64,000 nt of DNA from Triglochin maritima. Its lineage: Eukaryota > Streptophyta > Magnoliopsida > Alismatales > Juncaginaceae. The position numbers and the translations under genes are program-made. This document shows positions 1 through 10,132 of the stretch, piece by piece (position 1 is the stretch's first letter; every line of letters starts with the position of its first letter). Under the pieces are notes generated by a model. That model was given only the letters and a program-made list of their open reading frames with translations, was not told where the DNA came from and made no database searches. The DNA is taken from positions 24,347,621 to 24,411,620 of the forward strand of contig OY821784.1 in assembly GCA_963682175.1 (NCBI GenBank). The letters run 5' to 3'.

Positions 1-184
1 TAGGAGTAGTAGAATTACCAACATTGCCGATGCCGACAATGTGTCCTTTAGCATTATCTCCAAATGTGACGGTTCCTCCCTTCTTAGGCTTTAAGTTGAA
101 TAGAACTTGGGAGTCTCCCGTCATATGCCTCGAGCACCCGCTATCGAGAATCCACTTCCCCTTTCTCCTTGCTTTTATCTACAA
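1..184 (-). pseudogene. Sirevirus pol start: aspartic protease fragment
   Basis: The minus-strand translation contains KWILDSGCSRHMTGD followed by a Gly-rich stretch (GGTVTFGDNAKGHIVGIG). This is the Copia protease start with the DSG catalytic triad. The enzyme normally cuts the gag-pol polyprotein inside the virus-like particle. Only about 60 residues lie in the window. The segment is separated from gag upstream by a frameshift, so the polyprotein could not be made from this copy. The motif is unambiguous for Copia. Confidence 0.8.
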
Positions 185-1061
185 TCAAAGAAACAAGTGA
201 AGACTTTGGTACCCAAATTTGTTTGTGTCATTGAGGGTTAGCTTTTGGTACCCAAACATGAGTAGTCTTAGGTACCCAAACATTTGAATAATTGGTTTTC
301 TTAACAAAAAGTTATTCATTTTAACAAAGTAGGAAGTGGGTTTCTTTTGTTTACCTCCCTTATAGCCTAGACCATGTTTTGTTAGAGATTGAGTTTGTGT
401 TCCAAGAAGCATGTCAAGCATCTTTCTACCTAATGCGAATTTCTCTAAGTCTTTCGTGAGTTGCGTATTCTTGGCAATGAGATCTTCATTTAGATGATTA
501 TCTTTTGTAGATTTCAGAATTGTAATCTCATCATTTAGAGTCTCGATTTCTTTGGTTAGCATATCACATTTAATAGATTGATCTAGGTTCACTTTTCTAG
601 ATAATTTATTTTATGACAAATCATTTCATAACACTCGGCAAGTTCATGAAACGCATCTAACAAATCATCATAAAGAGGTGTTTCGTTTAGGGATACCTCA
701 TCGTCGTCGATCTCCACCACGTGAGGTTGATTACTCGTCTTTGGTGATGGAGGAGGTCTCGAGTCAGAATCAACATTAGATGCCATGAAACACATGTGTG
801 CTTATTCTTCTTGGGAGTATTCGGAGTCAGAGTCCTTTGATGAACTTGAGTCATCCCAAGTAGCTTTGAGAGCCTTTTTCCCATCCTTTTCGCGACGATC
901 CCTTCTCTTGTAATCGTCATGTCTTTTAGGCCTCTCTTCCTTCTCTTTTCGGGGTGGCCTTTCATCTCTATCTCTTCTTGGTCTCTCATCCATTTCTCTT
1001 CTAGGAGGATATTTCCTTTCTTCTCTTCGTTCACGATCCCTCGGCCTAAGCAAGGGGCAAT
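185..1061 (-). pseudogene. Sirevirus gag C-terminal region (charged domain and coiled coil)
   Basis: From position 1061 downward the minus strand completes the gag zinc knuckle (final DC of the CCHC box) and enters a highly charged Arg/Glu/Asp/Lys stretch (1053-802). That ends in KATWDDSSSS and an acidic tail. An in-frame TAA after SQEE breaks it. Reading continues at 795-589 (CFMAS, acidic, then Tyr-Asp-Asp-Leu repeats) and, after a frame change, at 592-185 with a heptad-like Leu/Ile/Lys stretch (TKEIETLNDEITILKS) predicting a coiled coil. This long gag extension is known from Sireviruses and is thought to mediate capsid or partner interactions. Nonsense and frameshift changes show a dead copy. 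Confidence 0.75.
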
Positions 1062-1066
1062 CCTTC
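1062..1066. repeat. Target site duplication (CCTTC) of Copia copy A, left copy
   Basis: CCTTC lies directly left of the element and recurs at 9234-9238 directly right of it. Removing the element plus one copy restores the Sirevirus gag frame through the zinc knuckle. Confidence 0.95.
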
Positions 1067-1449
1067 TGTAAGCAAATAATGATTCTACAGGTTCAAGAAT
1101 ACCTTTCTTGGAGAGAACCTGTGGCAGCGGAAGGAAGATCGGAGGTCACCTTAGGAATCCTTCTCACCGGTCGGTCTCCTACTCTCTTGGAGAAGAAGCA
1201 CGTGTCCACAACCCAAGAGTCTACGGATTAGCTTGGTGGATGTGGAGGGACGAATGGGAGAGAGAGGGAGAGGTGGCGGCTAGGGTTTGGTGGGGCTAGG
1301 GTTTGCACACAACAATTAGTCCATCCAATGGGAGGCTCCCCTCCTTATATAGATGGCCCCACCCAAAACCCTAATGCGCAACCAATGAGAGTGCGCCACG
1401 TGTCAGTGCTTTGGTCAAACATCATCTTAATCCTTAGATTAATCCAATA
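1067..1449 (-). repeat. Copia copy A 3' LTR
   Basis: This 383 bp repeat matches 8850-9233. In element sense it runs TATTGG to CTTACA. It contains a TATA-like stretch (TATATAAGGAGG in element sense) and a purine-rich tract. On the element-internal side it is preceded by GCAAGTGGGAGA (1450-1461), a polypurine tract for plus-strand priming. Confidence 0.95.
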
Positions 1450-2708
1450 TCTCCCACTTGCACAATAGCACGTCAACAACACGTCATCTTCTTTTGTGTC
1501 CCTGACACATACGTATATATCCCTGATACATACAATCATAAGATGGCAATGTGTCACCTCTTCATGTGTCCCCGACGCATATGTATACATCCCTGATATA
1601 TACAACTATTTCTCTCTTCCAAGAATGCATCCACAATACGCAAGTCTCTGATCATGTATCCCTGATACAAGACCATATGTGTCCCCGACACATGTACTCT
1701 TCCGATCATACGGACAAATGGGTAGTGCGACCGGTGATGCACCTGCAATTTAGGAGTCTCAAACTAGAAACCATACTAGAAGGCCAGAATGACAACATCC
1801 TCACAAAAATAACAATTAAGCAGTCAAATGCACATCACTATTCCCCAGGTTTGCTCAGAAACTCACCTGACATGAACGGTATCTCCATCCCTCGGAGAGA
1901 ATACCTTCTTGTCCTCAAGGTACTTGCTACTGTATCCAATACAGTTGGGCCCAGCAAATACTTTTAGTGCAGTCAAGTCAAACCTTTCCCTTCGCCCCAG
2001 ACCACCATTACACTCAGAGTTGACTCCTTTCCCGAAGATGCCTCTTTAGACTGAATCTCTCATGGTCATAGATAACATCCCAAAGTAGCCACATAAAGTC
2101 TTTGCTTCATGGTGTCGTCAAAGGTCACTGAGGGCAACTAAATGACAATCAAGTCTTGGACTCGCACAGTGAAGGAGCAGGGATCCATCCTTTCACTTCC
2201 AAATGGTCGCTCAGCACATGTTGTATGACAAACATGCTATGGTGGATCATACTGCTCACAACAGTATATCTGTCTCTCAACACCATACAAGTCTTAGTCC
2301 AGTCGCACCCCCTCTGCGCCAGACCCGAGCTTCATCATTGTCGCCTTAACACCATACAGGTGTTACCTGGCGCCACATGTGATGCTCGCACTTGGCTTCT
2401 ATAGGTCACATGAATCGTGGGAACATTCATGTCAATCCTCACCAACATAGAGGATCTCATCTTGATTCCTAATCAAGGCGACTATCCTATCATTAACTAC
2501 TCTGGATCTATCATACAAGATCTCTTCATGATCAGTCTCATCTCTGCTCGCTATCAAAAGCGCCAGAGGCGAATGCTCGTGTGAGTAACCATTCTTCAGC
2601 CTATTGATAGAATAATATTTTATGCTAGAACAACTACATCAACCAAACAGATATAGTCGAAAGGAAAAACACAATCACTCATAAAAGGAAGTTAGACATG
2701 CCAATACA
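1450..2708 (-). other. Copia copy A 3' noncoding region
   Basis: About 1.26 kb lies between the last pol-derived stop and the 3' LTR. No long frame is shared with copy B, although the nucleotide sequence aligns along its whole length with 24470-25719. It holds a cluster of six small inverted repeats (1495-1692) and a polypurine tract next to the LTR. Many Copia elements end pol close to the LTR, so this trailer is unusually long. Confidence 0.75.
1495..1692. other. Cluster of six 6-3-6 hairpin motifs
   Basis: Six short inverted repeats of the form TGTRTC-CCY-GAYACA occur at 1495-1509, 1516-1530, 1565-1579, 1586-1600, 1655-1669 and 1678-1692. Three are perfect: TGTGTC/GACACA twice and TGTATC/GATACA once. 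The others have one mismatch or wobble. Two stem versions that differ on both arms suggest pairing was maintained. Copy B has the matching cluster on its own strand (25478-25670). The role is unknown; RNA structure in the 3' part of the genomic transcript is one possibility. Confidence 0.7.
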
Positions 2709-3116
2709 TCAAAGTATGTGTAAGCCTAAGGACTTCACATGAGACACAAATGAGTCCTTAGCTATGGCTTTGGTAAGAGGGTCAGCTACCATAAGACTAG
2801 TAGACACATGTCTTAACACAACTTCCTTTCTCGCTATGATGTCCTTCACAAAATGCTCCATGCTTGGGTTGGACTTGTATCGACTCACCACGCCCACAAC
2901 ATAACAAATGTCTGGCCTAGTATACATTATAGAGTACATGAGGCTTCCCACAGCATTGGAGTATGGAACCTTGTCCATTTTGGCCTTCTCTTCAGGAGTC
3001 TCAGGATGCTTATCAAGGCTTATGTGTAAACCCTTCTCAACAGGAGTGTCGATTGGTTTGCATTTGTCCATGTGGTATTTCTTCAAGACGTTGTTAATGT
3101 AAGTCTCTTGAGACAA
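2709..3116 (-). pseudogene. Copia copy A RT C-terminus joined to RNase H stub (RNase H deleted)
   Basis: The frame reads from [20 protein letters not shown] through the conserved [21 protein letters not shown] block at the RT/RNase H border. It then passes straight from SNPSMEH to FVKDIIARKEVVLRHVS and ADPLTKAI, the normal C-terminal end of Copia pol. The intervening RNase H domain, roughly 130 residues with its catalytic acidic residues, is missing with no stop at the junction. Copy B has the identical junction, so the deletion predates both insertions. RNase H normally removes the RNA template during reverse transcription. Confidence 0.9.
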
Positions 3117-3145
3117 TCCCAGAAGTCTCTTGGACCTATCTCTAA

Positions 3146-3922
3146 CTATCTTGACACCAAGGACGTAGCTAGCTTCACCATGTCCTTCATATCAAATGTG
3201 GAGGACAACCACTCTTTAGTGGATTTCAGCAACTCTTTGCTATTGCCAGCCATGAGTATGTCAACAACATACAAGGTCAGAATGACAAATTTACCAATGG
3301 ATCTCTTAACGTACACACAGTGATCTTCCTCAAGCATAGAGAACGCATTCTCTGATATAGCTTGATGGAAGCGAATGTTCCACTGTCTAGACGCTTGTTT
3401 TAAGCCATACAAGGACTTGTTGAGCTTGCACAATTTGCGCTCTTGTCCTTTGACTTCAAAACCTTGAGGTTGATCCATATAGATCTCCTCCTCAAGTTCT
3501 CCATTGAGAAAAGCAGTCTTTACATCAATTTGGTAAAGCTCTAAGTCCATCTGAGCTACAATAGCTAGTAGAAGGCGGATGGAGGCAAACCTAACCACAG
3601 GTGAAAAAGTTTCCTCAAAATCCACGCCTTCTCTTTGGGTGTAGCCTTTAGCTACCAGTCTAGCCTTGAATCTATCAATAGATCCATCCGCCTTCCTCTT
3701 AATCTTGAGGATCAACTTGAACCCAATGGGCTTTCGGTTCGGTGGTAAGTCGACCAAGTCCCAGACTCGATTAACTTTCATCGACTCCAACTCTTCCTTT
3801 ATAGCTTCTAACCACTTTTTAGCATTTGGACCTTCCAAAGCCTCTTTCAAGGTCTTTGGTTCTTGCTCATCGATTACTGTCATCCCGGATGATTCATAAT
3901 CAATTTCTTCTTGAGCTATCAT
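3146..3922 (-). pseudogene. Copia copy A reverse transcriptase (catalytic motif damaged)
   Basis: The 258-residue frame covers the Copia RT fingers and palm: [20 protein letters not shown], then [50 protein letters not shown] and [18 protein letters not shown]. The YVDD box is changed to YVVD (LYVVDILMAGN), which replaces one of the two adjacent metal-binding aspartates and should abolish polymerase activity. Copy B keeps YVDD. The frame ends just after KDMVKLATSLV, where a short frameshift separates it from the next segment at 3116. Confidence 0.9.
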
Positions 3923-3936
3923 GAGGGCCTCTTCCT

Positions 3937-4228
3937 CTAAGAGAAACCGCCACGAGGAATGAGCCCGCGTTTGCTTCGACGCAGATGGATATCTGATGGC
4001 TCATCCTCCGTGAGAGCTATCGGATCCTCCGCATTGCTGCTCCCACTAGGATCGACTGGTGGAACCTCATGTTCAACTTCCAGATCATGATCCCATGGAG
4101 TGGCAATGTCCTCATCTTGTTGTTCAAAGAAGTCCACTGACTCTTTGATAGCTCCAGCAAGGGTTGGAAATCATTTTCCAAGAATGTGACATCCCTAGAC
4201 TCCAGTTCCGTCCTTCTTTCATTCTCGT
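3937..4228 (-). pseudogene. Copia copy A integrase-RT linker
   Basis: The 4137-3937 frame ([26 protein letters not shown], then [11 protein letters not shown]) is the acidic, low-complexity linker after integrase that ends in the basic RRSKR motif seen before Copia RT. Frameshifts on both sides disconnect it from integrase (4229) and RT (3922). The same linker in copy B is fused in frame to RT, so these breaks are specific to copy A. Confidence 0.8.
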
Positions 4229-5563
4229 CTACCCCGATAAAAACATAACCTTGGAGAAATCACTGTATTTTACAAAGATACACTTTTTCCCTCTAGGTCC
4301 TAGTTTTCCATATCGGTGACTAGTAGAATGAATGTATGTCGCGCATCCCCAAGGACGCAACAGACTAAAATCAGGCTTCCGTCCTGTCCATAACTCATAT
4401 GGAGTTGAGGGAACCGATTTTGTTGTAACTCTATTGAGGATATAGGCAGCAGTCATTAGAGCATCTCCCCAAAACGAAATTGGTAAGCTCGCATGCGCCA
4501 TCATGGATCTAACCATGTCTAGCAACATTCTATTCCTTCTCTCGGCAACACCATTTTGCTGAGGAGTATAAGGCATAGTGAGTTGTCTAGATATCCCCTT
4601 TTCATCACATAACTCCTTGAACATTATGGAGAGATACTCACCACCTCTATCTGTTGTAAGAGTTTTTATCTTATTATCCAACTGATTCTCAACTAAGCTC
4701 ATGAATTTCTTAAAACATTCTACAGCTTCTGACTTGTGAGAAATAAGATAAATATGACAATATCTAGTGTAGTCATCAATGAATGTGATGAAGTAACTTT
4801 GTCCATGTCTAGTACGCACATTCAAAGGTCTACAAATATCTGAGTGAATTAGTTCTAAAGGAGAAGTAGCCCTAATGCCTTTTCCGAACGGTTTTCTAGT
4901 TGCCTTTCCAGCTAGACAAGGTTCACAGGTCGGCAATTCAAATTTGGAGCATTCTAATACCCCCTCCTTTGCCAACCTGTTCATCCGGTCAACACCAATG
5001 TGACCTAATCTAGCATGCCACATAACTGAATCATTATTCATGGAACTTTGGCTCATAAAGGCACTAGCGTTATGATTGAAATCATAAATTGCGTCCAACA
5101 AAATAAAACCGTCAGAAAGAAAAGCATGTCCATAATAAATGTTAGAAAGGTATAAACCCATATCATTGTTCTCAAAAACAACTTTAAAACCATGTCTCAT
5201 CAAGACAACAACAAAACTAATACTTCGCCGTATAGCTGGTGCATACAACACGTCGTGAAGTAATAGGATCCGGCCACTTCGCAAAGCCACTTTGCATGTG
5301 CCAACTCCAAGAACTTCAATGCTAGTGTTGTTTGCCATGTTTATTCGCCTCCCACATGGAACACGGCGATATTCCACGAAGGCAGAGAGATCCTTTGTTA
5401 CGTGGTCCGTGGCACCTGAATCCACAATCCACACAGGAGAGTGATCAGTGAGCATCACAGAACTAGTCACGTTACAATTCGAGGGATTACACACAGTAAT
5501 TTCCTTTTGCTCAGTGCACTCACGAGCAAAATGTCCAGTCTTTCGGTAGTTAAAACAAGTCAC
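4229..5563 (-). pseudogene. Copia copy A gag zinc knuckle, protease and integrase
   Basis: The 444-residue frame begins with the CCHC knuckle ([14 protein letters not shown], first Cys intact, second position changed to Tyr-Arg spacing). It then has the protease [12 protein letters not shown] with its DSG triad. Integrase follows, with HHCC zinc binding ([13 protein letters not shown], then CEPC) and the catalytic core residues in [16 protein letters not shown] and QNGVAERRN, so D, D and E are all present. It ends in the [15 protein letters not shown] tail typical of Copia integrase. The domain looks intact up to a frameshift at about 4230. In the family, integrase joins cDNA into host DNA and makes the 5 bp duplication. 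Confidence 0.9.
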
Positions 5564-6361
5564 ATTAGACTTATCTTTCCCACCTCTGGATCCTCGAGGT
5601 CGTTTCTTTCCAGCTTTGTTTTTTGTTTTGTTTGCATTTGCACCCTTCTTGCCTTTAAAACCCTGAGCTCAATCTCTTTTGCGCTTAAAACCTGCACTCC
5701 TCCGAGGAGCGCCAGCCTCAGCAGCAAATACTTCAGTTAGAGGGGCTTCCGCAAGCATGCGGTCCTCCTCCAGCTCTAGGTGTTTTGCGGCCTGGTCAAA
5801 TGTCCTGATGTCATCAGCATGAGTCAGATGGACCTTCATATGCTCCCAATTCTTTGAAGGCAACGATCTGATGAGAGCAGATACTTGCTCCTCATCGGTC
5901 TTAGCACGACCGGCAGCGCTCAGCTCGCTTATCATGTTTGACATTGCGGTAATATGCTGCCTCATCGTGTGACCTTGGCGCATTTTATACCCATCAAACA
6001 TGAGCCCAAGCTGGCGGGCCCTTGTGACGGAGGTCACTCCGTACTGAAACTTCACAGCTTCCCACAAGGCCTTTGCAGTTCGAAACTTTTTGAACCGCAG
6101 TAACAGATCATCCCTCATTGAACTTAGAATTGTGATTCGAGAAATTCGGTCTTTCTTTTTCCATGCATTATAAACATCCAAGTTTCTGCGATGTTGCGCA
6201 GTACTCCCCTCCTCGGGGGGAGACATAGATTGGTTTATGTTTTCTAACATGTCCTGATCCTCTAAGAGATACTCAATTTTACGATGCCACAGATCGTAAA
6301 TTTTTTCATTGAGTTTATCTCCTCAAGTCAAATCAGCGACAATGCTTTTGGAAGCAGCCAT
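5564..6361 (-). pseudogene. Copia copy A gag
   Basis: The likely start is ATG at 6361 (MAASKSIVADLT), because copy B has the same start and N-terminus. In copy A codon 13 is TGA where copy B has CGA, so translation would stop after 12 residues. The frame reopens at 6250 (MLENINQSMSPPEEGS) and runs to 5669 with the Copia gag core (DLLLRFKKFRTAKALWEAVKFQYG, then SLPSKNWEHMKVHLTHADDIRTFDQ). A second TGA after FKRKRD and a short frame change separate it from the knuckle at 5563. Gag normally forms the virus-like particle. Confidence 0.85.
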
Positions 6362-7220
6362 AAACAATCTAGGACAATCAAAATACATAGCGATACATGA
6401 GTTCTAGCATAAAATATAACGAGCTACAATAATCATAAAGAATAAACTGACTTAATAGCTATAGCATTCAGACCAAAAGAACACATAAAGCATTCGATCA
6501 AATCCTCATGCAATAGTTAATAAAGCCATTTTACTAATCTAGATATTGAGCTCCATCATGATTTAATGACCCAAAAAAACGTTTCAAATCATGGTAAATC
6601 AGCAAATAAAAAAATATTTGCCACCGGTTGCAAGGTGGTTTACACAAAGCACTTCAACCTTGCAACTCCCACAAGGCATGCGAGTTCCCAAAAATGGTTT
6701 TCAAAAAAAACAATCAACATCACACAGATATGATTACTACATTACTTCCATATCGAGCTAATGATCCCCATTAGGGATTTAGCCTCGTCGACGGGAACCT
6801 GCATGAGTCTTATAGCAACAATATCGCAATAATAAAAATAAAGGAGCCACTCGTCTCCTTAGGGCAATAAACAGTCCACAGTCCATAATTATTACAGTCC
6901 ATAAATATTACACTCCATAAATATTACAGTCCATTGCGATAACTATTGCAAATGGAAATAAATGAATGAAATAACGCTCATCTCTCAATAAGGCAGTAAA
7001 TAAAATCAGGAATCATTCATTCCACATAGCCACAATCTTTCCATACGTTAGCACAGTCCGACGTATGAAAAAATACCATAAAGTGTGCACCTCATTCAAA
7101 CAATAAGGAAGTAATCCATAAGGAAACAATGCATGAATGGGGCACGAAAATAGGCAAAAAACGTGTTAGGTAATGATAACTAATCTCCACAATAATCATT
7201 CTCAAAACAGATTTTTTTTT

Positions 7221-7890
7221 TCTTTCCATAATCAATATATTCATGCAATCAATAATAATTATGCTACTTCTAATGGAAAGAAAAAATTCAAAATTATATG
7301 GTGGAGAACAACACATATTTTTTGCATCAAAGGAAAGCATCCAAACATATTTTAAGGCAATACAATTCCAGCCCGTAATATCTTTCCAAAAATTTCAGAA
7401 TTAGCCCATCTTTCCATAATCAATATAGGCATGCAATCAATAATAATTATGCTACTTCTAATGGAAAGAAAATTTGAAATTCTTTGGTGGAGAGCAACAC
7501 ATATTTTTGCATCAAAGGAAAGCATCCAAACATATTTTTAAGGCAATAAAATTCCAGCCCATAATATCTTTCCAAAAATTTCAGAATTAGCCAATCTTTC
7601 CATAATCAATATAGGCATGCAATCAATAATAATTATGCTACTTCTAACGGAAAGAAAAATTCGAAATTCTTTCGTGGAGAGCAACACATATTTTTGCATC
7701 AAAGGAAAGCATCCAAACATATTTTTAAGGCAATAAAATTCCAGCCGATAATATCTTTCCAAAAATTTCAGAATTAGCCAATCTTTCCATAATCAATATA
7801 AACATGCAATCAACAATAATTATGCTACTTGTAATGGAAAGGAAAATTCGAAATTCTTTGGTGTATGGCATCACATATATGCACATTTGA
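7221..7890 (-). repeat. Tandem repeat, about 187 bp unit, about 3.6 copies
   Basis: Units start at the shared string TCTTTCCATAATCAATATA at 7221, 7409, 7595 and 7782, giving periods of 188, 186 and 187. Units two and three are nearly identical; the first and fourth are more diverged. Copy B has about two such units (about 19740-20010). Confidence 0.9.
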
Positions 7891-7896
7891 TGAAAA

Positions 7897-8140
7897 GGAA
7901 ATATTTCAAATGAAATGCATGCAATCATCCCAAAAGAAATCCGAAATATCCTTAATGAGATTAACATATATGTGCATTCAATCATAAAGGAAATATTTCA
8001 AATGAAATGCATGCAATTATTCCAAAAGAAATCCGAAATATCCTAAATGAGATTAACATATATGTGCATTCAATCATAAAAGAAATATTTCAAATGAAAT
8101 GCATACTCTCATTCCAAAAAAAACGAAATATAGAATATGG
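7897..8140 (-). repeat. Tandem repeat, 92 bp unit, about 2.7 copies
   Basis: The string GAAATATTTCAAATGAAATG begins units at 7897 (after one extra G), 7989 and 8081, a constant 92 bp step. The third copy is incomplete. Copy B has two units at about 19590-19710. Confidence 0.85.
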
Positions 8141-8835
8141 TAACTCAATATTCATGTATACATGCTCAAAGATTAGAATAAATAATATCTAACCCTAATT
8201 CGTAAAAATCAGGAAAAATAGACATCTTATTTCATGTATACATGTGCATGATTTAGAAGAATCAACATGGAAAATAACTTCTGATTTTATCTAATACATG
8301 GACAAAGAATAGAGGTAACAACACAGAAAAAACGGAATTCTGGTCACATCTATGTATGTGCAATGATAGGAGAGCAACATATCATATTGGCTCGAAATAA
8401 AATCAGGAAAAATCCATCTTAAACCATGCACATATGCGCAAGAATGGAGGAGCAAAATCTAACCCTAGATGCATGCTCTAATGAACCATAACATGCGCAA
8501 CATGTAGAAACTAGTCTAAACCCTAATTGCATGTTAGAAAGAAATCAGCAAACATGCACCACTTATATCTCTAAATGAATGATCATATTAGTTCATTTAA
8601 AGATCAAAAACCTCTGAGTTTTCATTTCCAGAATATGAAAACGAATTTGAAAGAAAAAAAATCATGAACAATCAACATATATAACATGCGCATCATGTAA
8701 ATAAGCAATGCTGATTTTCTGTTTTCTTTCTTTCTCCAAAAACATAACCACCGAATATTTTGTTTTTATCTCAAATCAGATTATCATAAAACAAAAATTC
8801 GTCAAGCATGGTGAGGATTCGAAGGTAACCGAGAT

Positions 8836-8849
8836 GGCTCTTGTACCAA
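8836..8849 (-). promoter_or_regulatory. Copia copy A primer binding site (tRNA-iMet type)
   Basis: In element sense TTGGTACAAGAGCC directly follows the 5' LTR. It matches the initiator tRNA-Met primer site (TGGTATCAGAGCC) with two changes; copy B differs from the ideal at one position. Confidence 0.85.
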
Positions 8850-9233
8850 TGTAAGCAAATAACGATTCTACAGATTCAAGAGTACCTTTCTTGGAGAGAA
8901 CCTGTGGCAGCGGAAGGAAGATCGGAGGTCACCTTGCGGAATCCTTCTCACCGGTCAGTCTCCTACTCTCTTAGAGAAGAAGCATGTGTCCACAACCCAA
9001 GAGTCTACGGATTAGCTTGGTGGATGTGGAGGGACGAATGGGAGAGAGAGGGAGAGGTGGCGGCTAGGGTTTGGTGGGGCTAGGGTTTGCACACAAGAAT
9101 TAGTCCATCCAATGGGAGGCTCCCCTCCTTATATAGATGGCCCCACCCAAAACCCTAATGCGCAACCAATGAGAGTGCGCCACGTGTCAGTGCTTTTGGC
9201 AAACATCATCTTAATCCTTAGATTAATCCAATA
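8850..9233 (-). repeat. Copia copy A 5' LTR
   Basis: This is 384 bp, with about 10-11 differences from 1067-1449 by eye, including one small indel. It begins TATTGG and ends CTTACA in element sense. A TATATAAGG stretch (element sense) near its middle is the likely promoter. The right flank CCTTC (9234-9238) is the second target duplication copy. Confidence 0.95.
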
Positions 9234-9238
9234 CCTTC

Positions 9239-10110
9239 TTCATGTGGCTGGTATTGTTGCACTCATAGCAAGTGAATGTCCGAGAGGATTGTCCTCTTCC
9301 TTTTGCAAATTTTCTCTTGGAGGGGAACTTCTTGAAGTTGCGGGTTAGGAAAGAAACATATTCATCGGTGTCCTCATCTTCGATTGCGTCCGAATCCGAG
9401 GTTTCTTTTAACGCAATTTGTTTTTCTTTCCGTTTATATCCTTCCCGTTCCTTCTCCTTCTCTCTTCTTTCTTCCATTTGGATCTCATACGCCATGAGGC
9501 TTCCAATGAGATCCTCCATCTTCATCTTTGAGAGATCTTTGGCTTCTTCAATAGCCGTAGTCTTTTTCTCCCAATCCAAAGTCAAGGACCTAAGAAACAT
9601 TCATACCCTATGACTTTCAATCACAACCTTACCAAGGTTCTTCAAAAAGTTAGTAATAAGAGTAAAGAGAGTATGCATCTCGCTAATGTAATGATTCGGT
9701 TTCATAGCAAACATTTCATACTTTTGCATAAATGAATCTATTCTAGTTTCCTTAACCGATGATCAACCTTCAAAGTGACTTTCTAACATATGCCAAGCTT
9801 CAAATGCGGAATCACATGCATTAATTCTACGATATTGTTCTTCGGTAAATCCACACATAACTATGTTCATGAGTTTAGCATTCATTTGAATCATGGCTAA
9901 CTCATCATCATCCGTACGTTCTAATGGTTTGTTTTGAGTATATGGTATTTGAAAGAACACCCATAATTTAACATCATAAGATTGTATGAACGTGGTCATA
10001 TGTTTCCTCCAATAGGCATAGTTTGTTCCATCAAACAAAGGAGGTCTTCCAGTGTGAAATCCCTCTCTTTGTTGGGTCATTGCTACAAATTTGAATTTGT
10101 CTAAATGCAA
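9239..10110 (-). pseudogene. Sirevirus gag N-terminal half
   Basis: The 10110-9763 frame includes MTQQREGFHTGRPPLFDGTN followed by YAYWRKHMTTFIQSYDVKLW, the Copia gag N-terminus. A probable start is the internal Met at about 10080. It continues after a frame break at 9600-9239 with the gag core (EDLIGSLMAYEIQM), a Lys/Glu-rich stretch and the first part of a CCHC knuckle, CYECNNTSHMKK. The knuckle's final Cys lies at about 1057, on the far side of copy A. The N-terminal half ends prematurely at LESHFEG because of a stop or frameshift near 9760. Confidence 0.85.
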
Positions 10111-10117
10111 TTAACAA

Positions 10118-10130
10118 GGCTCTGATACCA
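10118..10130 (-). promoter_or_regulatory. Sirevirus primer binding site (tRNA-iMet)
   Basis: In element sense TGGTATCAGAGCC matches the 3' end of initiator tRNA-Met exactly. It lies two bases inside the end of the 5' LTR. Confidence 0.92.
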
Positions 10131-10132
10131 AA

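Larger units (their letters stand above)
6362..8849 (-). other. Copia copy A long 5' leader
   Basis: Nearly 2.5 kb separates the 5' LTR from the gag start. It is A/T-rich and noncoding, with two tandem repeat blocks (7221-7890 and 7897-8140) and scattered ATGC/CATG-rich segments. Copy B has a colinear leader of about 2.0 kb; fewer tandem units explain most of the difference. Short frames here recur only because of the repeats. Such a long leader is uncommon for Copia and may hold packaging or translation-control signals, which is inference. Confidence 0.75.
1067..9233 (-). mobile_element. Copia copy A: complete but defective Ty1/Copia element with TA...CA termini
   Basis: This is an 8.2 kb element on the minus strand. 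It has two LTRs of about 384 bp (8850-9233 and 1067-1449) differing at roughly 10 positions by eye. It also has an iMet-type primer site, an unusually long leader (6362-8849), gag-pol on one strand, a 1.26 kb 3' noncoding region and a polypurine tract beside the 3' LTR. Pol order is protease, integrase, RT, which is Copia order. The LTRs run TATTGG to CTTACA in element sense. Gag carries a nonsense codon, RT has lost part of its catalytic motif, and nearly all of RNase H is deleted. Copy B (18462-26105) belongs to the same family. Confidence 0.95.

Noticed and set aside
1551..1967. Plus-strand frame of 138 residues in the Copia copy A trailer
   Set aside because: It runs antisense to the element through the hairpin cluster and is not open in the matching region of copy B.
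7092..8192. Several similar small ORFs in the Copia leader
   Set aside because: They recur only because the 187 bp and 92 bp repeats recur, and they are not conserved in frame between copies A and B.
10118..10130. tRNA-Met gene fragment
   Set aside because: The match is limited to the primer-complementary end and is placed exactly beside an LTR, so it is a primer binding site. The same holds for 8836-8849, 18849-18861 and 57661-57672.
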